Source: Luteibacter aegosomatis (GTDB lineage: Bacteria > Pseudomonadota > Gammaproteobacteria > Xanthomonadales > Rhodanobacteraceae). From it: a stretch of DNA of 64,000 bases. The notes beneath the pieces were generated by a model. The model saw nothing but the letters and a program-made list of their open reading frames with translations. It did not search any database and was not told the origin of the DNA. The stretch lies in NCBI RefSeq assembly GCF_023078455.1, contig NZ_CP095740.1, forward strand, positions 3,460,001 to 3,524,000, given 5' to 3'. A program made the translations under genes and the position numbers. Below, one piece after another: positions 18,124 to 27,700 of this stretch (position 1 is the first letter of the stretch; each line of letters opens with the position of its first letter).

Positions 18124-18732
18124 TCAGACCGCGATATGAAGGTAAGCGGAGAGGCCGCCGAGGAACATCTGCACCGAGAGGGCGATCAGGAGCATGCCCA
18201 TCAGGCGCTCCAGCGCCGTCAGCACGCTCTCGCCCAGCCATTTGAACAGGAAGGTGGAGCTGAGCAGGATCACCGAGGTGGTGAGCCAGGCCAGGAACAG
18301 TGCGATGCCCCACTCCGCCGTGCGTCCCGGCTGCGAATTGGTCAGCAGGAGCAGGGCCGCCATGGCCGAGGGGCCGGCCACGCCCGGGATGGCCATGGGC
18401 ACGATGAAGGGCTCGCCTTCGCCCGGCTTGCCGAACACGCCACCTTCCACGGGCGGGAACACCATGCGGATGCCGATCAGGAACAGCACGATGCCGCCGG
18501 CGATGCTCACCGACTCCTGGCGAAGCTGGAGCACCTTGAGGATGTACTGGCCCCCGAGCAGGAACGCGACCAGCACGCCCAGCGCGATCAGCAGTTCGCG
18601 CACCATCACCTTGCGGCGGCGCTGCGGAGGCACGTCCTTCAGCAGGGCCAGGAACAGCGGGATGTTGCCCAGCGGATCCATGATGAGGAACAGCAGGATG
18701 CCCGCGGATAACGTCGTCATCTGCGTTTCCAT
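18124..18732 (-). CDS. MarC family integral membrane protein (YhgN-like)
   Basis: A 202-residue inner-membrane protein with six predicted helices, of the MarC/UPF0056 family. The opening LFLIMDPLGNIPLFLALLKDVP and later FIVPMAIPGVAGPSAMAALLLL are the typical half-helix NPxG/DPxG-like repeats. Despite the name, MarC is not shown to confer multidrug resistance, and its function is unknown. AAGGAG lies 8 bases before the ATG at 18732. The SDR-grxD pair lies upstream in the same direction (48-base gap), so cotranscription is possible. Confidence 0.9.
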   Translation of the reverse strand: METQMTTLSAGILLFLIMDPLGNIPLFLALLKDVPPQRRRKVMVRELLIALGVLVAFLLGGQYILKVLQLRQESVSIAGGIVLFLIGIRMVFPPVEGGVFGKPGEGEPFIVPMAIPGVAGPSAMAALLLLTNSQPGRTAEWGIALFLAWLTTSVILLSSTFLFKWLGESVLTALERLMGMLLIALSVQMFLGGLSAYLHIAV

Positions 18733-18780
18733 GAAAGAACTCCTTGAGCGGCGCCGCCGTTCGCCCGGCGGCGCGATGGA

Positions 18781-19554
18781 TCAGTGGGCGTGGCGAAGAT
18801 CGAGCATGGTGCCGCGCGCATCGGCGCCGGCGGCGGAGAGAAGGTAGACGATGGCCTCGGCCGATGACGTGGGCAGCGGACGTTCAAGCGTGTTCTCGCC
18901 GTAGTACGCGGCGCGGCGCAGGGCCGTACGCATGGGCGGCGGCAACAGGGCATGCACGCGCAGCGTGCCGCGGCCGTTTTCCGCGTGCAGCACGGCGGCC
19001 ATGCGTTCGACGCCCGCCTTGGATACGCCGTAGCCGCCCCAGTGGGCGCGCGACACAAGGTCCGGATCGTCGAACACGAACACCACGGCACCGTCGCCCG
19101 TGCGCTCCAGCAGCGGCATGCAGGCCTGGGTGAGCGCGAACGGCGCGGAGACGTTGACCTGCATCGCGCGCAGCCAGTCGTCGGGCTTGTGCATGGCGAT
19201 GGGGGTCAGTTCGTTGAAGTGCGCCGCGGCGTGCACGACGCCGTCGAGGCGTCCCAGTTCGTTTTCGATGCCGTCGGCGAGTGCGGCGTAGTCGGCCGGC
19301 GTGGCGCTCTCGAGGTCGAGGGGGTGGATGACCGGCTCGGGACCGCCAAGGGCCACCAGTTCGTCGTAGAGTTTTTCCAGCGGACGCACCTTGCGGCCGG
19401 TGATGACCACGGTGGCGCCGGCGCGCACGGCCGCCCGCGCCGTTTCCCCGCCCAGGCCGCCGGTGGCGCCCGTGACGACGACGACGCGGCCGGCCAGCAT
19501 GCCGGGCTGCGGCGCCCAGCCATCGGGCAGCCGCGCCGAGGGCAGCGCGCTCAC
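18781..19554 (-). CDS. Short-chain dehydrogenase/reductase (YciK-like)
   Basis: A 257-residue SDR oxidoreductase with an N-terminal Rossmann nucleotide-binding motif (VTGATGGLGG, residues ~27-36), the NAG-equivalent region VVHAAAHFNE, and the catalytic YxxxK (YGVSK). The sequence around FNELTPI and the C-terminal PPPMRTALRR resembles YciK-type SDRs, whose substrate is unknown. The start is GTG at 19554, overlapping the grxD stop by 4 bases (GTGA). The alternative ATG 18 residues later would still keep the Rossmann fold. It is translationally coupled to grxD. Confidence 0.88.
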   Translation of the reverse strand: MSALPSARLPDGWAPQPGMLAGRVVVVTGATGGLGGETARAAVRAGATVVITGRKVRPLEKLYDELVALGGPEPVIHPLDLESATPADYAALADGIENELGRLDGVVHAAAHFNELTPIAMHKPDDWLRAMQVNVSAPFALTQACMPLLERTGDGAVVFVFDDPDLVSRAHWGGYGVSKAGVERMAAVLHAENGRGTLRVHALLPPPMRTALRRAAYYGENTLERPLPTSSAEAIVYLLSAAGADARGTMLDLRHAH

Positions 19555-19874
19555 GACTCGGCCCCTGCCACGTCGGCCGCCATGCGCTTGAGTTCACCCG
19601 CCGCATGCAGGTCTTCGACGATGTCGCAACCGCCGATGAATTCTCCTAGCAGGAACAGCTGCGGAAACGTCGGCCAGTTGGAGTAGTGCGGCAGGCCCGC
19701 GCGGATGCGCGGGTCGGCCAGCACGTTCACCGGATGGAACGTGGCGCCGGCCGCCTCGAGCGCCTTCGCCGCCCGGTCGGAGAATCCGCAGGTGGGGTAC
19801 TCCGGCGTGCCTTTCATGAAAAGCACGATCGGGTGGGCCGCCACGATGGCCTTGATCTCGTCTACGACGTCCAT
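19551..19874 (-). CDS. grxD: Monothiol glutaredoxin GrxD
   Basis: A 107-residue monothiol glutaredoxin with the CGFS active site (TPEYPTCGFSDRA), the TFPQLF cis-proline loop (WPTFPQLFLLGEFIGGCDI) and the GGCD glutathione-binding motif. Such proteins carry or deliver [2Fe-2S] clusters. The length is normal. It is the first gene of the grxD-SDR pair and lies divergently from sodB (about 108 bases between starts), so both iron/oxidative-stress genes share an intergenic control region. Confidence 0.95.
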   Translation of the reverse strand: MDVVDEIKAIVAAHPIVLFMKGTPEYPTCGFSDRAAKALEAAGATFHPVNVLADPRIRAGLPHYSNWPTFPQLFLLGEFIGGCDIVEDLHAAGELKRMAADVAGAES

Positions 19875-19982
19875 AGGTCGGGTTTCATCATTAGAATGCT
19901 GACAGTTGCGTAGTGTAGCAGCGCGGCGACCAAGCCCCCGCTGCCCCTTTTCTTCCCCCAGCCACCGCTAAGGAGTCCGCCA

Positions 19983-20564
19983 ATGGCGTTCGAACTTCCC
20001 CCGCTTCCCTACGAGAAGAATGCCCTGGAGCCGCACATCTCGGCCGAGACCCTCGAGTTCCACTACGGCAAGCACCACCAGACCTATGTGACGAACCTCA
20101 ACAACCTCGTCAAGGGCACCGAGTTCGAGGGCAAGAGCCTGGAGGACATCGTCAAGACCTCCTCCGGCGGCATCTTCAACAACGCCGCGCAGATCTGGAA
20201 CCACACCTTCTACTGGCACTCGATGCGTCCCGCCTCGCAGCAGGCCGAACCGCCCGCCAAGCTGGCCGACGCGCTGACCAAGGCGTTCGGCTCGATCGAC
20301 AAGTTCAAGGAGGAATTCAACAAGCAGGCCGCCGGCAACTTCGGTTCGGGCTGGACCTGGCTGGTGCAGCGCCCCGACGGCTCGCTGGCCATCGTCAACA
20401 CGTCCAACGCGGCCACGCCGATCACCGGCAGCGACAAGCCGCTGTTCACCGCCGACGTGTGGGAACACGCCTATTACATCGACTACCGCAATGCCCGCCC
20501 GAAGTACCTCGAGAACTTCTGGGCGATCGTGAACTGGGAATTCGCGGCCAAGAACATGGCCTGA
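19983..20564 (+). CDS. sodB: Iron superoxide dismutase
   Basis: A 193-residue Fe/Mn-type superoxide dismutase converting superoxide to oxygen and peroxide in the cytoplasm. Metal ligands are visible in [22 protein letters not shown] and the [11 protein letters not shown] motif. The [14 protein letters not shown] section with its Gln favours the iron enzyme. The ATG at 19983 follows AAGGAG. The gene ends at a bidirectional terminator shared with purK. Confidence 0.97.
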   Translation: MAFELPPLPYEKNALEPHISAETLEFHYGKHHQTYVTNLNNLVKGTEFEGKSLEDIVKTSSGGIFNNAAQIWNHTFYWHSMRPASQQAEPPAKLADALTKAFGSIDKFKEEFNKQAAGNFGSGWTWLVQRPDGSLAIVNTSNAATPITGSDKPLFTADVWEHAYYIDYRNARPKYLENFWAIVNWEFAAKNMA

Positions 20565-20581
20565 TCCCCGGGATCGAAACG

Positions 20582-20614
20582 AAAAAAGCCGGGTCTCGCG
20601 ACCCGGCTTTTTTT
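20582..20614. terminator. Bidirectional terminator between sodB and purK
   Basis: A 13-base-pair stem (20582-20594 with 20601-20613, loop CTCGCG) flanked by A6 on one side and T7 on the other. It therefore has a U-run in both directions and serves the convergent sodB and purK. Confidence 0.93.
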
Positions 20615-21767
20615 ATCCCAGCACCTCGATGGCCGGCGCCACCTGGGCATCGCGCCCCAGGCGCCCGCCGACCTCGGCGAGCCGGCCGCGCAGCGTTCCC
20701 GCGTTGGGCGCGCAGATCGTGGCGTGGCCCACTTTGCGGCCGGGGCGCGGCTCCTTGCCGTAGTCGTGCCAGTGCCCGTCGACCACCGAAAGCACGGGGG
20801 CGGGATCGGGCATGTCGCCGATCCAGTTGAGCATGGCACTGGGGCCGCGCACGCCGGTGTCGCCCAGCGGCATGCCCAGGACGGCGCGCACGTGGTTTTC
20901 GAACTGGCTGGTATGGGCACCTTCGATCGTCCAGTGACCGGAGTTGTGCACCCGAGGCGCCATTTCGTTGCCCAGCAACTTCCCCCCCTGGACGAACAGT
21001 TCGAGGGCGAACACGCCCACGTAATCCATGGCCTCGGCGATTTTCTTCGCGTGGGCCCTGGCCGAGGCTTCGAGTTCGTCGGTGCAGCCCGGCAACGGCG
21101 CGAGGCTGAGCGACAGCACGCCGTCGACGTGCCAGTTTCGGGTGAGCGGCCAACTGCGGAACTCGCCGTCGCGGCCACGCACGGCCACCACGGACACCTC
21201 GTAATCGAACGGCACGAAGGCCTCGAGAATCAGCCCGACGCGCGAAGCGGCCTCCCCTAGCGCCGCCCACGCGGCATCGATGTCGGCTTCGGTCTTCAGG
21301 CGGAACTGGCCCTTGCCGTCGTAACCCAGCCGGCGGGTTTTCAGCACGGCGGGCAGGCCGATGCGCCCCACCGCGCGCTGGAGATCGTCGCGCGTGTCCA
21401 CCGGTTCGAATTCGGGGGTGGCGAGACCGCACTCGCCGAAGAGCGTCTTTTCGCTGAGGCGGTCCTGGGCGATCGCCAGGGCGCGGGGATTCGGGAAGAC
21501 ATCCACCAGACCGGCGAGGCGCTCGGCCGTGGCGGCGGGCACGTTCTCGAAATCGAAGGTGACCACGTCGACGCGGCGGGCGAATTCGGCCAGCGCGGCG
21601 TCGTCGTTCCAATCGGCCACCACCAGCTCGGTCACCTGGCCGGCGCAGGCGTCGGCGACGTTGTCGACCACGAGTGTGCGCACGCCCAGCGGCGCGGCGG
21701 AAAGGGCGAGCATCCGGGCGAGCTGGCCGCCACCGAGAATGCCCAGGCAGGGAAGCTTGCGATTCAC
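20613..21767 (-). CDS. purK: PurK, 5-(carboxyamino)imidazole ribonucleotide synthase
   Basis: A 384-residue ATP-grasp enzyme that makes N5-CAIR from AIR, bicarbonate and ATP in purine synthesis. Typical elements are the N-terminal [29 protein letters not shown] in the ATP-grasp core, and [27 protein letters not shown]. The start is GTG at 21767, which overlaps the purE stop (GTGA). It therefore forms a translationally coupled purEK operon, with PurE using its product. Confidence 0.95.
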   Translation of the reverse strand: MNRKLPCLGILGGGQLARMLALSAAPLGVRTLVVDNVADACAGQVTELVVADWNDDAALAEFARRVDVVTFDFENVPAATAERLAGLVDVFPNPRALAIAQDRLSEKTLFGECGLATPEFEPVDTRDDLQRAVGRIGLPAVLKTRRLGYDGKGQFRLKTEADIDAAWAALGEAASRVGLILEAFVPFDYEVSVVAVRGRDGEFRSWPLTRNWHVDGVLSLSLAPLPGCTDELEASARAHAKKIAEAMDYVGVFALELFVQGGKLLGNEMAPRVHNSGHWTIEGAHTSQFENHVRAVLGMPLGDTGVRGPSAMLNWIGDMPDPAPVLSVVDGHWHDYGKEPRPGRKVGHATICAPNAGTLRGRLAEVGGRLGRDAQVAPAIEVLG

Positions 21768-22273
21768 GCGCGGGGATCCGGGTTGTCGAGTACGGTCTGG
21801 GTCTGTTCGGCGCGGAAAGCATCGAGCGCGGCCGCGATGGCCGGATCGTGCAAGGCCAGCACCGAGGCCGCCAACAGGGCCGCGTTAGTGGCGCCCGCCC
21901 GCCCGATGGCGAGGGTACCCACCGGGATGCCGGCGGGCATCTGCGCGATCGAAAGCAGGGAATCCATGCCATTGAGGGCCTTGGACTGCACCGGCACGCC
22001 GAACACCGGCAGGGGCGTCTTGGCGGCGATCATGCCCGGCAGGTGGGCCGCGCCGCCGGCACCGGCGACGATCACCTGGATGCCGCGATCGCGGGCCGTG
22101 GCGGCGTAGTCGAAGAGCAGGTCGGGCGTGCGATGGGCCGAGACCACCCGCACCTCGTGGACCACGCCGAGGCGGGCCAGCATGGAGGAGGCGTGCTCCA
22201 TCGTTTCCCAGTCCGAACGCGATCCCATCACCACGCCGACGCGGGGAGCGGTCGCCTCGTTGCCTTCAATCAT
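21764..22273 (-). CDS. purE: PurE, N5-CAIR mutase
   Basis: A 169-residue class I PurE that rearranges N5-CAIR to CAIR. The signature [14 protein letters not shown], the [13 protein letters not shown] motif with the active-site His, and [13 protein letters not shown] are all present. The ATG at 22273 is preferred. The frame continues to a TTG at 22288, which would add five residues without a ribosome-binding site. It is the first gene of the purEK pair and lies divergently from the Trm112-like gene. Confidence 0.95.
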   Translation of the reverse strand: MIEGNEATAPRVGVVMGSRSDWETMEHASSMLARLGVVHEVRVVSAHRTPDLLFDYAATARDRGIQVIVAGAGGAAHLPGMIAAKTPLPVFGVPVQSKALNGMDSLLSIAQMPAGIPVGTLAIGRAGATNAALLAASVLALHDPAIAAALDAFRAEQTQTVLDNPDPRA

Positions 22274-22345
22274 GGCCGGAGCATCCAAAAGTCGCTATTG
22301 TACGGGCATTCCCGTTTTGCAGGTTGGCCCCCGAGGCCACGCTCC

Positions 22346-22636
22346 ATGGACAAGCGCCTCATCGACATCCTCTGCTGCCCCGTCAGCAAACGCCCCGTGC
22401 GCCCGCTCACCGCCGGCGAACGCGACAACCTCAACGCCGCCATCCGTGCCGGCGGGGTCGACACCGTAGCGGGCGAAAAAGTGGCCGAACCCCTCACCGA
22501 GGGCCTCATCACCACCGACGGCCAGGTGGTCTACCGGGTCGACGACGGCATCCCCGTCATGCTCCCCGAAGCGGGTATCGGCACCACCCAATTGAGCGGC
22601 TTTACGCCGGATACGGGTCGCGCGCAGAATCCGTGA
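22346..22636 (+). CDS. Trm112 family protein (YcaR-like)
   Basis: A 96-residue protein of the Trm112/UPF0434 type. The N terminus MDKRLIDILCCPVSKRPVR and the C-terminal VVYRVDDGIPVMLPEAG are characteristic of this small zinc-ribbon-like family. It is longer in the middle than the ~60-residue enterobacterial YcaR because of an insert (~residues 25-55). In eukaryotes and archaea, Trm112 activates methyltransferases; the bacterial role is not established. The reading frame is open far upstream, but the conserved start is the ATG at 22346. Confidence 0.85.
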   Translation: MDKRLIDILCCPVSKRPVRPLTAGERDNLNAAIRAGGVDTVAGEKVAEPLTEGLITTDGQVVYRVDDGIPVMLPEAGIGTTQLSGFTPDTGRAQNP

Positions 22637-22714
22637 CAGCGGTCACGCTACGATAATCTGGCTCCCCCACAATGCCTGTCGGGGCGGGGGCCTGTTTGAA
22701 TCCAGAGAAGCGCG

Positions 22715-24964
22715 ATGACTAACGCGAGCGAGCCGTCCAACGTGGTCGACCTGAGCCAGCGGCTCGACCCGCGCAGCGACCGCGTGGGCGCCCTGCTGGT
22801 CAGCGTGCGCGGCCTGGCCACCAAGCGCCTGCATGCGCTGGCCAGCAACATGTTCGAGAACATCGACGACGCGCTTTTCGATCTCGCCGAAAAAGCCGAG
22901 AACAATGCCGCGCAGACGCAGTTCTTCGACGGCATGCGCGAAGTGCGCAAGAAGCGCGCGATCGTCGAGCGCACCTTCCTCGGCCAGGTCGCCCGCGACC
23001 TGGCCGATTTCTCCGCCGGGCGCGCCCGCGCACCCGATGCCGAAGCGGGCGCCCGCCCGCTCGCCAACATCGAGCTGAGCCTCGTCGGCGAGAACGAACT
23101 GGAAGAATCCCTCGCCATCACCAGCATGGTGGGCAAGAACGAGCAGCGCCTCGCGCGCGCCCTGTTCGCCGTGAACCAGCGCCTTTCGGTGATCTGCGGC
23201 GGCACCCGCATGGACGACGCGAGCAATCCGGTCGGCCCCGCGTCGCTCGCCGCGGCGTTCCGCCAGGCGATGCGCGAGCTGCTGGTCGAGGTCAAGGTCA
23301 AGCTCATCATCTACAAGTTGTTCGATCGCTACGTGCTCGCCGGCATCGACGAGCTCTACGACGACATCAACAACGAACTGGCGGCGGCCGGCGTGCTGCC
23401 GCAGTTGCGCCACGAGATTCCCACGCGGCGCAGCGACGCGCCCGCCCCCACCGGCCCCGTCGGCACGACCGCGCCCACGCAGGCGCCGGCCGCGCCCGTC
23501 GCACCGGTGACCGATGCGGCGGCCGCCGAATTCATGCAGTCGCTGCACGCCTTGTTCAGTGCGCGGCGCGCCCCCGCCCCGGCCGTGGCCCAGGTGGGTC
23601 CGTTGCCCAGCGCCACCGAGCTGTTGGGCGCGCTTACCCTGCTGCAGAGCCAGATCGCGGTGTTGCCCAACGCCAGCGCGCCACTGGAAACCCAGGCCGA
23701 CGTCACCCGTGACGTGGCCCAGCTCAAGGCGCAGCTGCTCGCCCAGATCGGCCAGCTGCGCGGCCAGCAGACCGCGCACGTCGCCGGCATGGACGAAGAC
23801 ACCATCGACCTGGTGGGCATGCTCTTCGAATTCATCCTCGAGGATCACAACCTGCCGGCCGAGATGCAGGTGCTGCTCGCGCGCCTGCAGATTCCCTACC
23901 TCAAGGTCGCGCTGCTCGACCGCCGGATGTTCGCGCACAAGTCGCACCCGGCACGCCAGCTGCTCGACGCGCTCGCCGACGCGGCCAAGGGCTGGTCGGC
24001 CGAAGCCGATCGCGACGGCCGCCTTTTCGACAAGGTGAAGTCGATCGTCGAGCGCCTGCTGCACGACTTCGACGACGACGTGGCCATCTTCAACCGTCTC
24101 GCCGCCGAATTGCAGGAATTCCTCGACGTCAGCCGCAAGCGCGCCGAACTGGCCGAGCAGCGCGTGGCCGAATCCACCCGCGGACGCGAAAAGCTCGAGC
24201 AGGCGCGCCGCCGTGCCGCCCAGGAAATCGTCGGTCGCGTCGACGGCGCATCGCTGCCGCCGCTCATCTACGGCGTGCTGACCCGCGCCTGGGCCAACTA
24301 CGTCGTGCTCACCCTGCTCCGCCAGGGCGACGAATCGCACGAATTCAAGGAATCCCTGCGATTCATCGACGATTTCGTCGCCAGCGCGAAGCCCGCCCAC
24401 GATGCGGAAAGCCGTCGCGCCCTGCGCACGCTGCTGCCCGGCATCGAACGCTCGTTGCGCCGCGGCCTCGCATCCGTGGCATTCCAGGAAGCCGACACCG
24501 AGCAACTGCTCGGCCAGCTCCTGGCCTATTACCGCTCGCAGCTTGGCGAAGCCCCGGCCACGCCCGAAGTCGCCAGCGGCGACATGCCGCTTCCGCAGGC
24601 CATCCAGGCCATCGAGGAGCCGGCACCGGTCGAACCCGACGACGAATCCGAGGCGCTCGCCGACGAGGCCTTCGACGAGGCCTTCCTCGCGATGGTGCGT
24701 GAGCTCAAGGTAGGCCACTGGCTCGAATTCGTGGCCGAGGACGGCACGAGCGATCGCGCCAAGCTGTCGTGGATCAGCCCCATCAGCGGCCGCTACCTGT
24801 TCGTGAACCGTCGCGGCCTCAAGGTGGCCGACCACAGCCAGGCGGCGCTCGCGCAGGCGTTCGCGCAGGGCACCGCGCGCGTGCTCGATTCCACCCTGCT
24901 CTTCGACCGCGCCATGGACGCCATCGTCGAAAAGCTCCGCACCGATGCGCCCGACGCCGGCTGA
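22715..24964 (+). CDS. DUF1631 family protein
   Basis: A 749-residue protein of the DUF1631 family, seen in beta- and gammaproteobacteria and often misnamed thymidine phosphorylase. It is mostly helical, with an Ala/Pro-rich linker around residues 245-275 and a C-terminal part (about 650-740, VGHWLEFV...RAKLSWISPISGRYLFVNRRGLKV) that resembles a PilZ-like beta-barrel. No enzyme motif is visible. The function is unknown; a c-di-GMP-linked role would be speculative. The ATG at 22715 follows a weak AGAGAAG. nadC starts 15 bases after its stop, so cotranscription is likely. Confidence 0.88.
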   Translation: MTNASEPSNVVDLSQRLDPRSDRVGALLVSVRGLATKRLHALASNMFENIDDALFDLAEKAENNAAQTQFFDGMREVRKKRAIVERTFLGQVARDLADFSAGRARAPDAEAGARPLANIELSLVGENELEESLAITSMVGKNEQRLARALFAVNQRLSVICGGTRMDDASNPVGPASLAAAFRQAMRELLVEVKVKLIIYKLFDRYVLAGIDELYDDINNELAAAGVLPQLRHEIPTRRSDAPAPTGPVGTTAPTQAPAAPVAPVTDAAAAEFMQSLHALFSARRAPAPAVAQVGPLPSATELLGALTLLQSQIAVLPNASAPLETQADVTRDVAQLKAQLLAQIGQLRGQQTAHVAGMDEDTIDLVGMLFEFILEDHNLPAEMQVLLARLQIPYLKVALLDRRMFAHKSHPARQLLDALADAAKGWSAEADRDGRLFDKVKSIVERLLHDFDDDVAIFNRLAAELQEFLDVSRKRAELAEQRVAESTRGREKLEQARRRAAQEIVGRVDGASLPPLIYGVLTRAWANYVVLTLLRQGDESHEFKESLRFIDDFVASAKPAHDAESRRALRTLLPGIERSLRRGLASVAFQEADTEQLLGQLLAYYRSQLGEAPATPEVASGDMPLPQAIQAIEEPAPVEPDDESEALADEAFDEAFLAMVRELKVGHWLEFVAEDGTSDRAKLSWISPISGRYLFVNRRGLKVADHSQAALAQAFAQGTARVLDSTLLFDRAMDAIVEKLRTDAPDAG

Positions 24965-24979
24965 CCACTCCGATTCCCG

Positions 24980-25846
24980 ATGACCGTATCCCACACGCGA
25001 CACCTCGCCGACGCGGTGCCTTCCGCCGCCGAGATCTTCATCGACGTACAGCGCGCTTTCGCGGAAGACGTCGGTCCGGGGGACGCCACGGCCGACATGC
25101 TCGATCCGGAAGCCCGCGCCACCGCCACCCTCACCTGCCGTGAAGACGCGGTACTCAGCGGTGCACCCTGGTTCGATGCCTGCTTTCGCACCCTCGACCC
25201 GGACGTGCGCATCGAATGGTCGGCCCACGACGGCGACCGCGTCGCCGCCGGCTCGGTCATCTGCCGGCTCGCCGGCAGGGCACGCGCCCTGGTGACGGCG
25301 GAACGTTCGGCGCTCAACTTCCTCCAGCTTCTCTCGTCCACGGCGACGACCACCGCCCGCTACGTCGACGCGATCGCCGGCACGGGCACGCGCCTGCTCG
25401 ACACCCGCAAGACCTTGCCCGGCCTGCGTCGGGCACAGAAATACGCGGTGCGGTGCGGCGGCGGCATGAACCATCGCATCGGCCTCTTCGACGCGATGAT
25501 GCTCAAGGAAAACCACATCATCGCCGCGGGAGGCATCGCGCAGGCCGTGGCCGCGGCACGGGCGATCCACCCCGACCTGCCGCTCATCGTCGAGGTGGAA
25601 GACCTCGACGAACTGCGCCAGGCCATCGAGGCGCGCGCGGACCGGGCGCTCATCGACAACTTCAGCCTGCCGATGATGCGCGAGGCGGTGACCCTCGCGG
25701 CGGGACGGCTTCCGCTCGAAGTATCCGGCAACGTGGAGATCGATACGATCCGGGCGATCGCGGAGACGGGGGTGGATTTCATCTCCAGCGGCGCGTTGAC
25801 GAAGCATGTGCGCGCCATCGATCTGTCGCTCCGGCTCGATCTGTAG
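24980..25846 (+). CDS. nadC: NadC, quinolinate phosphoribosyltransferase
   Basis: A 288-residue enzyme that converts quinolinate and PRPP to nicotinate mononucleotide in de novo NAD synthesis. Visible landmarks are the EDVGPGDATADML N-terminal motif, TAERSALNFLQLLS, the TRKTLPGLRRAQKYAVRCGGGMNHR active-site region, and EVSGNVEIDTIRAIAETGVDFISSGALTKH. The length and start fit the family. It follows DUF1631 closely. Confidence 0.96.
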   Translation: MTVSHTRHLADAVPSAAEIFIDVQRAFAEDVGPGDATADMLDPEARATATLTCREDAVLSGAPWFDACFRTLDPDVRIEWSAHDGDRVAAGSVICRLAGRARALVTAERSALNFLQLLSSTATTTARYVDAIAGTGTRLLDTRKTLPGLRRAQKYAVRCGGGMNHRIGLFDAMMLKENHIIAAGGIAQAVAAARAIHPDLPLIVEVEDLDELRQAIEARADRALIDNFSLPMMREAVTLAAGRLPLEVSGNVEIDTIRAIAETGVDFISSGALTKHVRAIDLSLRLDL

Positions 25847-25869
25847 GGCCGCCTTTTCGCCGACCTCCT

Positions 25870-25904
25870 TTCGCCGATACGATCGGCTCCCACCCCTTCG
25901 GTAG
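25870..25904. repeat. REP-like element, single copy
   Basis: A 35-base element (TTCGCCGATACGATCGGCTC followed by CCACCCCTTCGGTAG), nearly identical to each arm of the inverted pair at 31798-31893. Here only one arm is present, between nadC and the DUF3301 gene. Confidence 0.75.
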
Positions 25905-25959
25905 CTGGCTCACACTCGAGGGGCTTGTCCTTGGGGGACATCGGCCACACACTCGGGGC

Positions 25960-26355
25960 ATGTCCTCGTTCACCGACCTGTTCTGGCTTTTCGCGGCCGC
26001 CGCCGGTATCGGCGTCTGGTACAAGCTGACCCGCGCTCGCGAGATCGCGGTGCGTGCCGCGATGGGGCTATGCAAGCGCCACGGGCTTCAACTGCTCGAC
26101 CAATCGGTGGGTCTGCGTGCCATCCGCCTGCAAGGCGTCAATGGGGCCCGGAGACTGGAGCGCTGTTACGCGTTCGAAGTGAGCGACGACGGCATGTCAC
26201 GGCATGCCGCGCGGCTATGGATGGCGGGCAACGAGATCGCCAGCTTTTCCCTGCCGTTGTCGGGATCGCCGGAGCTGGAGACGGTGGTCGCGACGGATCC
26301 GGGGATATACGGTGGCAACGTGGTGTCGCTGGCGGACCGGCGGCGCTTGCAGTAA
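25960..26355 (+). CDS. DUF3301 membrane-anchored protein
   Basis: A 131-residue protein. It has an N-terminal hydrophobic helix (FWLFAAAAGIGVWYKL), then VRAAMGLCKRHGLQLLDQSVGLRAIRL and ERCYAFEVSDDG, which together give the DUF3301 pattern. The C terminus ends NVVSLADRRRLQ. The function is unknown; a type II-like single membrane anchor with a cytosolic domain is predicted. The start at the ATG at 25960 places the helix at the N terminus, as in the family. Confidence 0.82.
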   Translation: MSSFTDLFWLFAAAAGIGVWYKLTRAREIAVRAAMGLCKRHGLQLLDQSVGLRAIRLQGVNGARRLERCYAFEVSDDGMSRHAARLWMAGNEIASFSLPLSGSPELETVVATDPGIYGGNVVSLADRRRLQ

Positions 26356-26438
26356 GAGCGAGCGGGACAGGCCCCGGGGCGATAACCACGCTCATCGCGG
26401 TGGGCACCTGCCTACGGCGAAGAAGCCGATGTTCGTCG

Positions 26439-26900
26439 TTACTTGACCACTCGCAAATGCGGCGCCCCGCGCTTGGGGCGGCTATCGTCGTCCCCGCCGG
26501 TCGCCGGCGCTTCCGCCGAGCCTTCCACTACCTCGAGCCCGTTCGCGGCCGGGGCGGATTCGTCGTTCTCGTCGGCCGGGAACATCATTCCCTGGCCGTT
26601 TTCCTGCGCGTAAAGCGCCAGCACGGCCGACACGGGAATCACGATCGATTGGCTCACGCCGGAAAAACGGGCCTGGAAGGCGATCCGGTCGTTGCCCAGG
26701 TCGAGGTTGGCCACCGCGCGCATGGCGAGGTTGAGCACGACCTGGCCGTTCTTGATCACGTGGGCCGGCACCTTCACGCCCGGCTGTCCGGCATCGACGA
26801 GCACATAGGGGGTGAGGCCGTTGTCGCTGATCCAGTCGTAGATCGCGCGCAGGAGATAGGGCCGATTGGAGGTCATGCCCGAGCTTTCGTTGGTATCCAT
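26439..26900 (-). CDS. sspB: SspB, ClpXP adaptor (stringent starvation protein B)
   Basis: A 153-residue SspB, which tethers ssrA-tagged proteins to ClpXP for degradation. The globular ssrA-binding domain reads RPYLLRAIYDWISDNGLTPYVLVDA and LNLAMRAVANLDLGNDRIAFQARFSG. After a variable acidic linker the C-terminal PHLRVVK is the ClpX-binding tail. The ATG at 26900 has GAGG upstream; the frame runs 15 codons further without a good start. It follows sspA (82-base gap), the normal order. Confidence 0.95.
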   Translation of the reverse strand: MDTNESSGMTSNRPYLLRAIYDWISDNGLTPYVLVDAGQPGVKVPAHVIKNGQVVLNLAMRAVANLDLGNDRIAFQARFSGVSQSIVIPVSAVLALYAQENGQGMMFPADENDESAPAANGLEVVEGSAEAPATGGDDDSRPKRGAPHLRVVK

Positions 26901-26982
26901 GGAAAACCGTCCTCGTCGTTCCCGCCGGTCGCCCCGGCAGGGCAAGGTCAGTGCACAGTTTAAGGGATACGCGCTTGGAGGG

Positions 26983-27627
26983 CTAACCCGGCGTGAAATC
27001 GTAGTCGGGACGCATCGCCCGCTCTTCCGCCGTAAGGCTTCGGGCGAAACCCTGGCTGTGAAAGAGGCGCTCGCCGTAGTCGACGATGGGCTTGCCGTCC
27101 TTGCCCAGGTCCACGCCCAGGTATGGCAGGCGCCAGACCACGGGAGCGACGAGGCAGTCGATCAGGCTCATTTCGGGATTGAGGAAGAACCGCGAGGCCT
27201 TGAAGAGCTCGACCGAAACGAGCAGGTGCTCACGCAACCGCCTGCGGGCCGCGGCAACGTCCCGGCCACCTTCCACGATGGTCTCGATCTCGGGAAGCCA
27301 GTCGTTCTCGATGCGCCAGGTGGCCAGGCGCAGGCGTGCCCGGGACAGCGGGTCGATGGGCATGAGGGGCGGGTGCGGGTAGCGTTCGTCGAGGTACTCG
27401 ACGACCACGGCCGTGTCGTACACCGTGAGGTCGCGGTCGACCAGGGTAGGCAGCGTGCCGTAGGGATTGAGTTCCAGGAGGTCGGTCGTGGGCTGGTCGG
27501 CCTTGAGGATGATCCGGTCGTAGGCGACGCCTTTGGCCGCCAGCACCAATCGCGTGCGATGGCTGTGGATATCGTCGGCGCTGGTATAGAGCGTCAACGC
27601 CGTACGCGAACGTGCATGTTGGACCAT
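26983..27627 (-). CDS. sspA: SspA, stringent starvation protein A (GST fold)
   Basis: A 214-residue protein of the glutathione S-transferase fold that binds RNA polymerase and acts as a transcription co-regulator. The N-terminal thioredoxin-like part (TLYTSADDIHSHRTRLVLAAKG) lacks a GST catalytic Cys/Ser. LNPYGTLPTLVDRDLTVYDTAVVVEYLDERYPHPPL is the SspA hallmark. The gene sits between petC and sspB, an arrangement conserved in many gammaproteobacteria. A weak GC hairpin (27665-27686) separates it from petC. Confidence 0.93.
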   Translation of the reverse strand: MVQHARSRTALTLYTSADDIHSHRTRLVLAAKGVAYDRIILKADQPTTDLLELNPYGTLPTLVDRDLTVYDTAVVVEYLDERYPHPPLMPIDPLSRARLRLATWRIENDWLPEIETIVEGGRDVAAARRRLREHLLVSVELFKASRFFLNPEMSLIDCLVAPVVWRLPYLGVDLGKDGKPIVDYGERLFHSQGFARSLTAEERAMRPDYDFTPG

Positions 27628-27700
27628 CTTCGCGATCTCCCTCCCTGCGTGCCGGTATACGAAGGGGGCGACCCTGGGGCCGCCCCGCTAGGGACATCCG

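Noticed and set aside
22643..25807. Very long open frame (1054 residues) on the minus strand opposite DUF1631 and nadC
   Set aside because: It runs antisense to two well-recognised genes, has a His/Arg/Gly-rich composition typical of GC-rich shadow frames, and shows no family motif.
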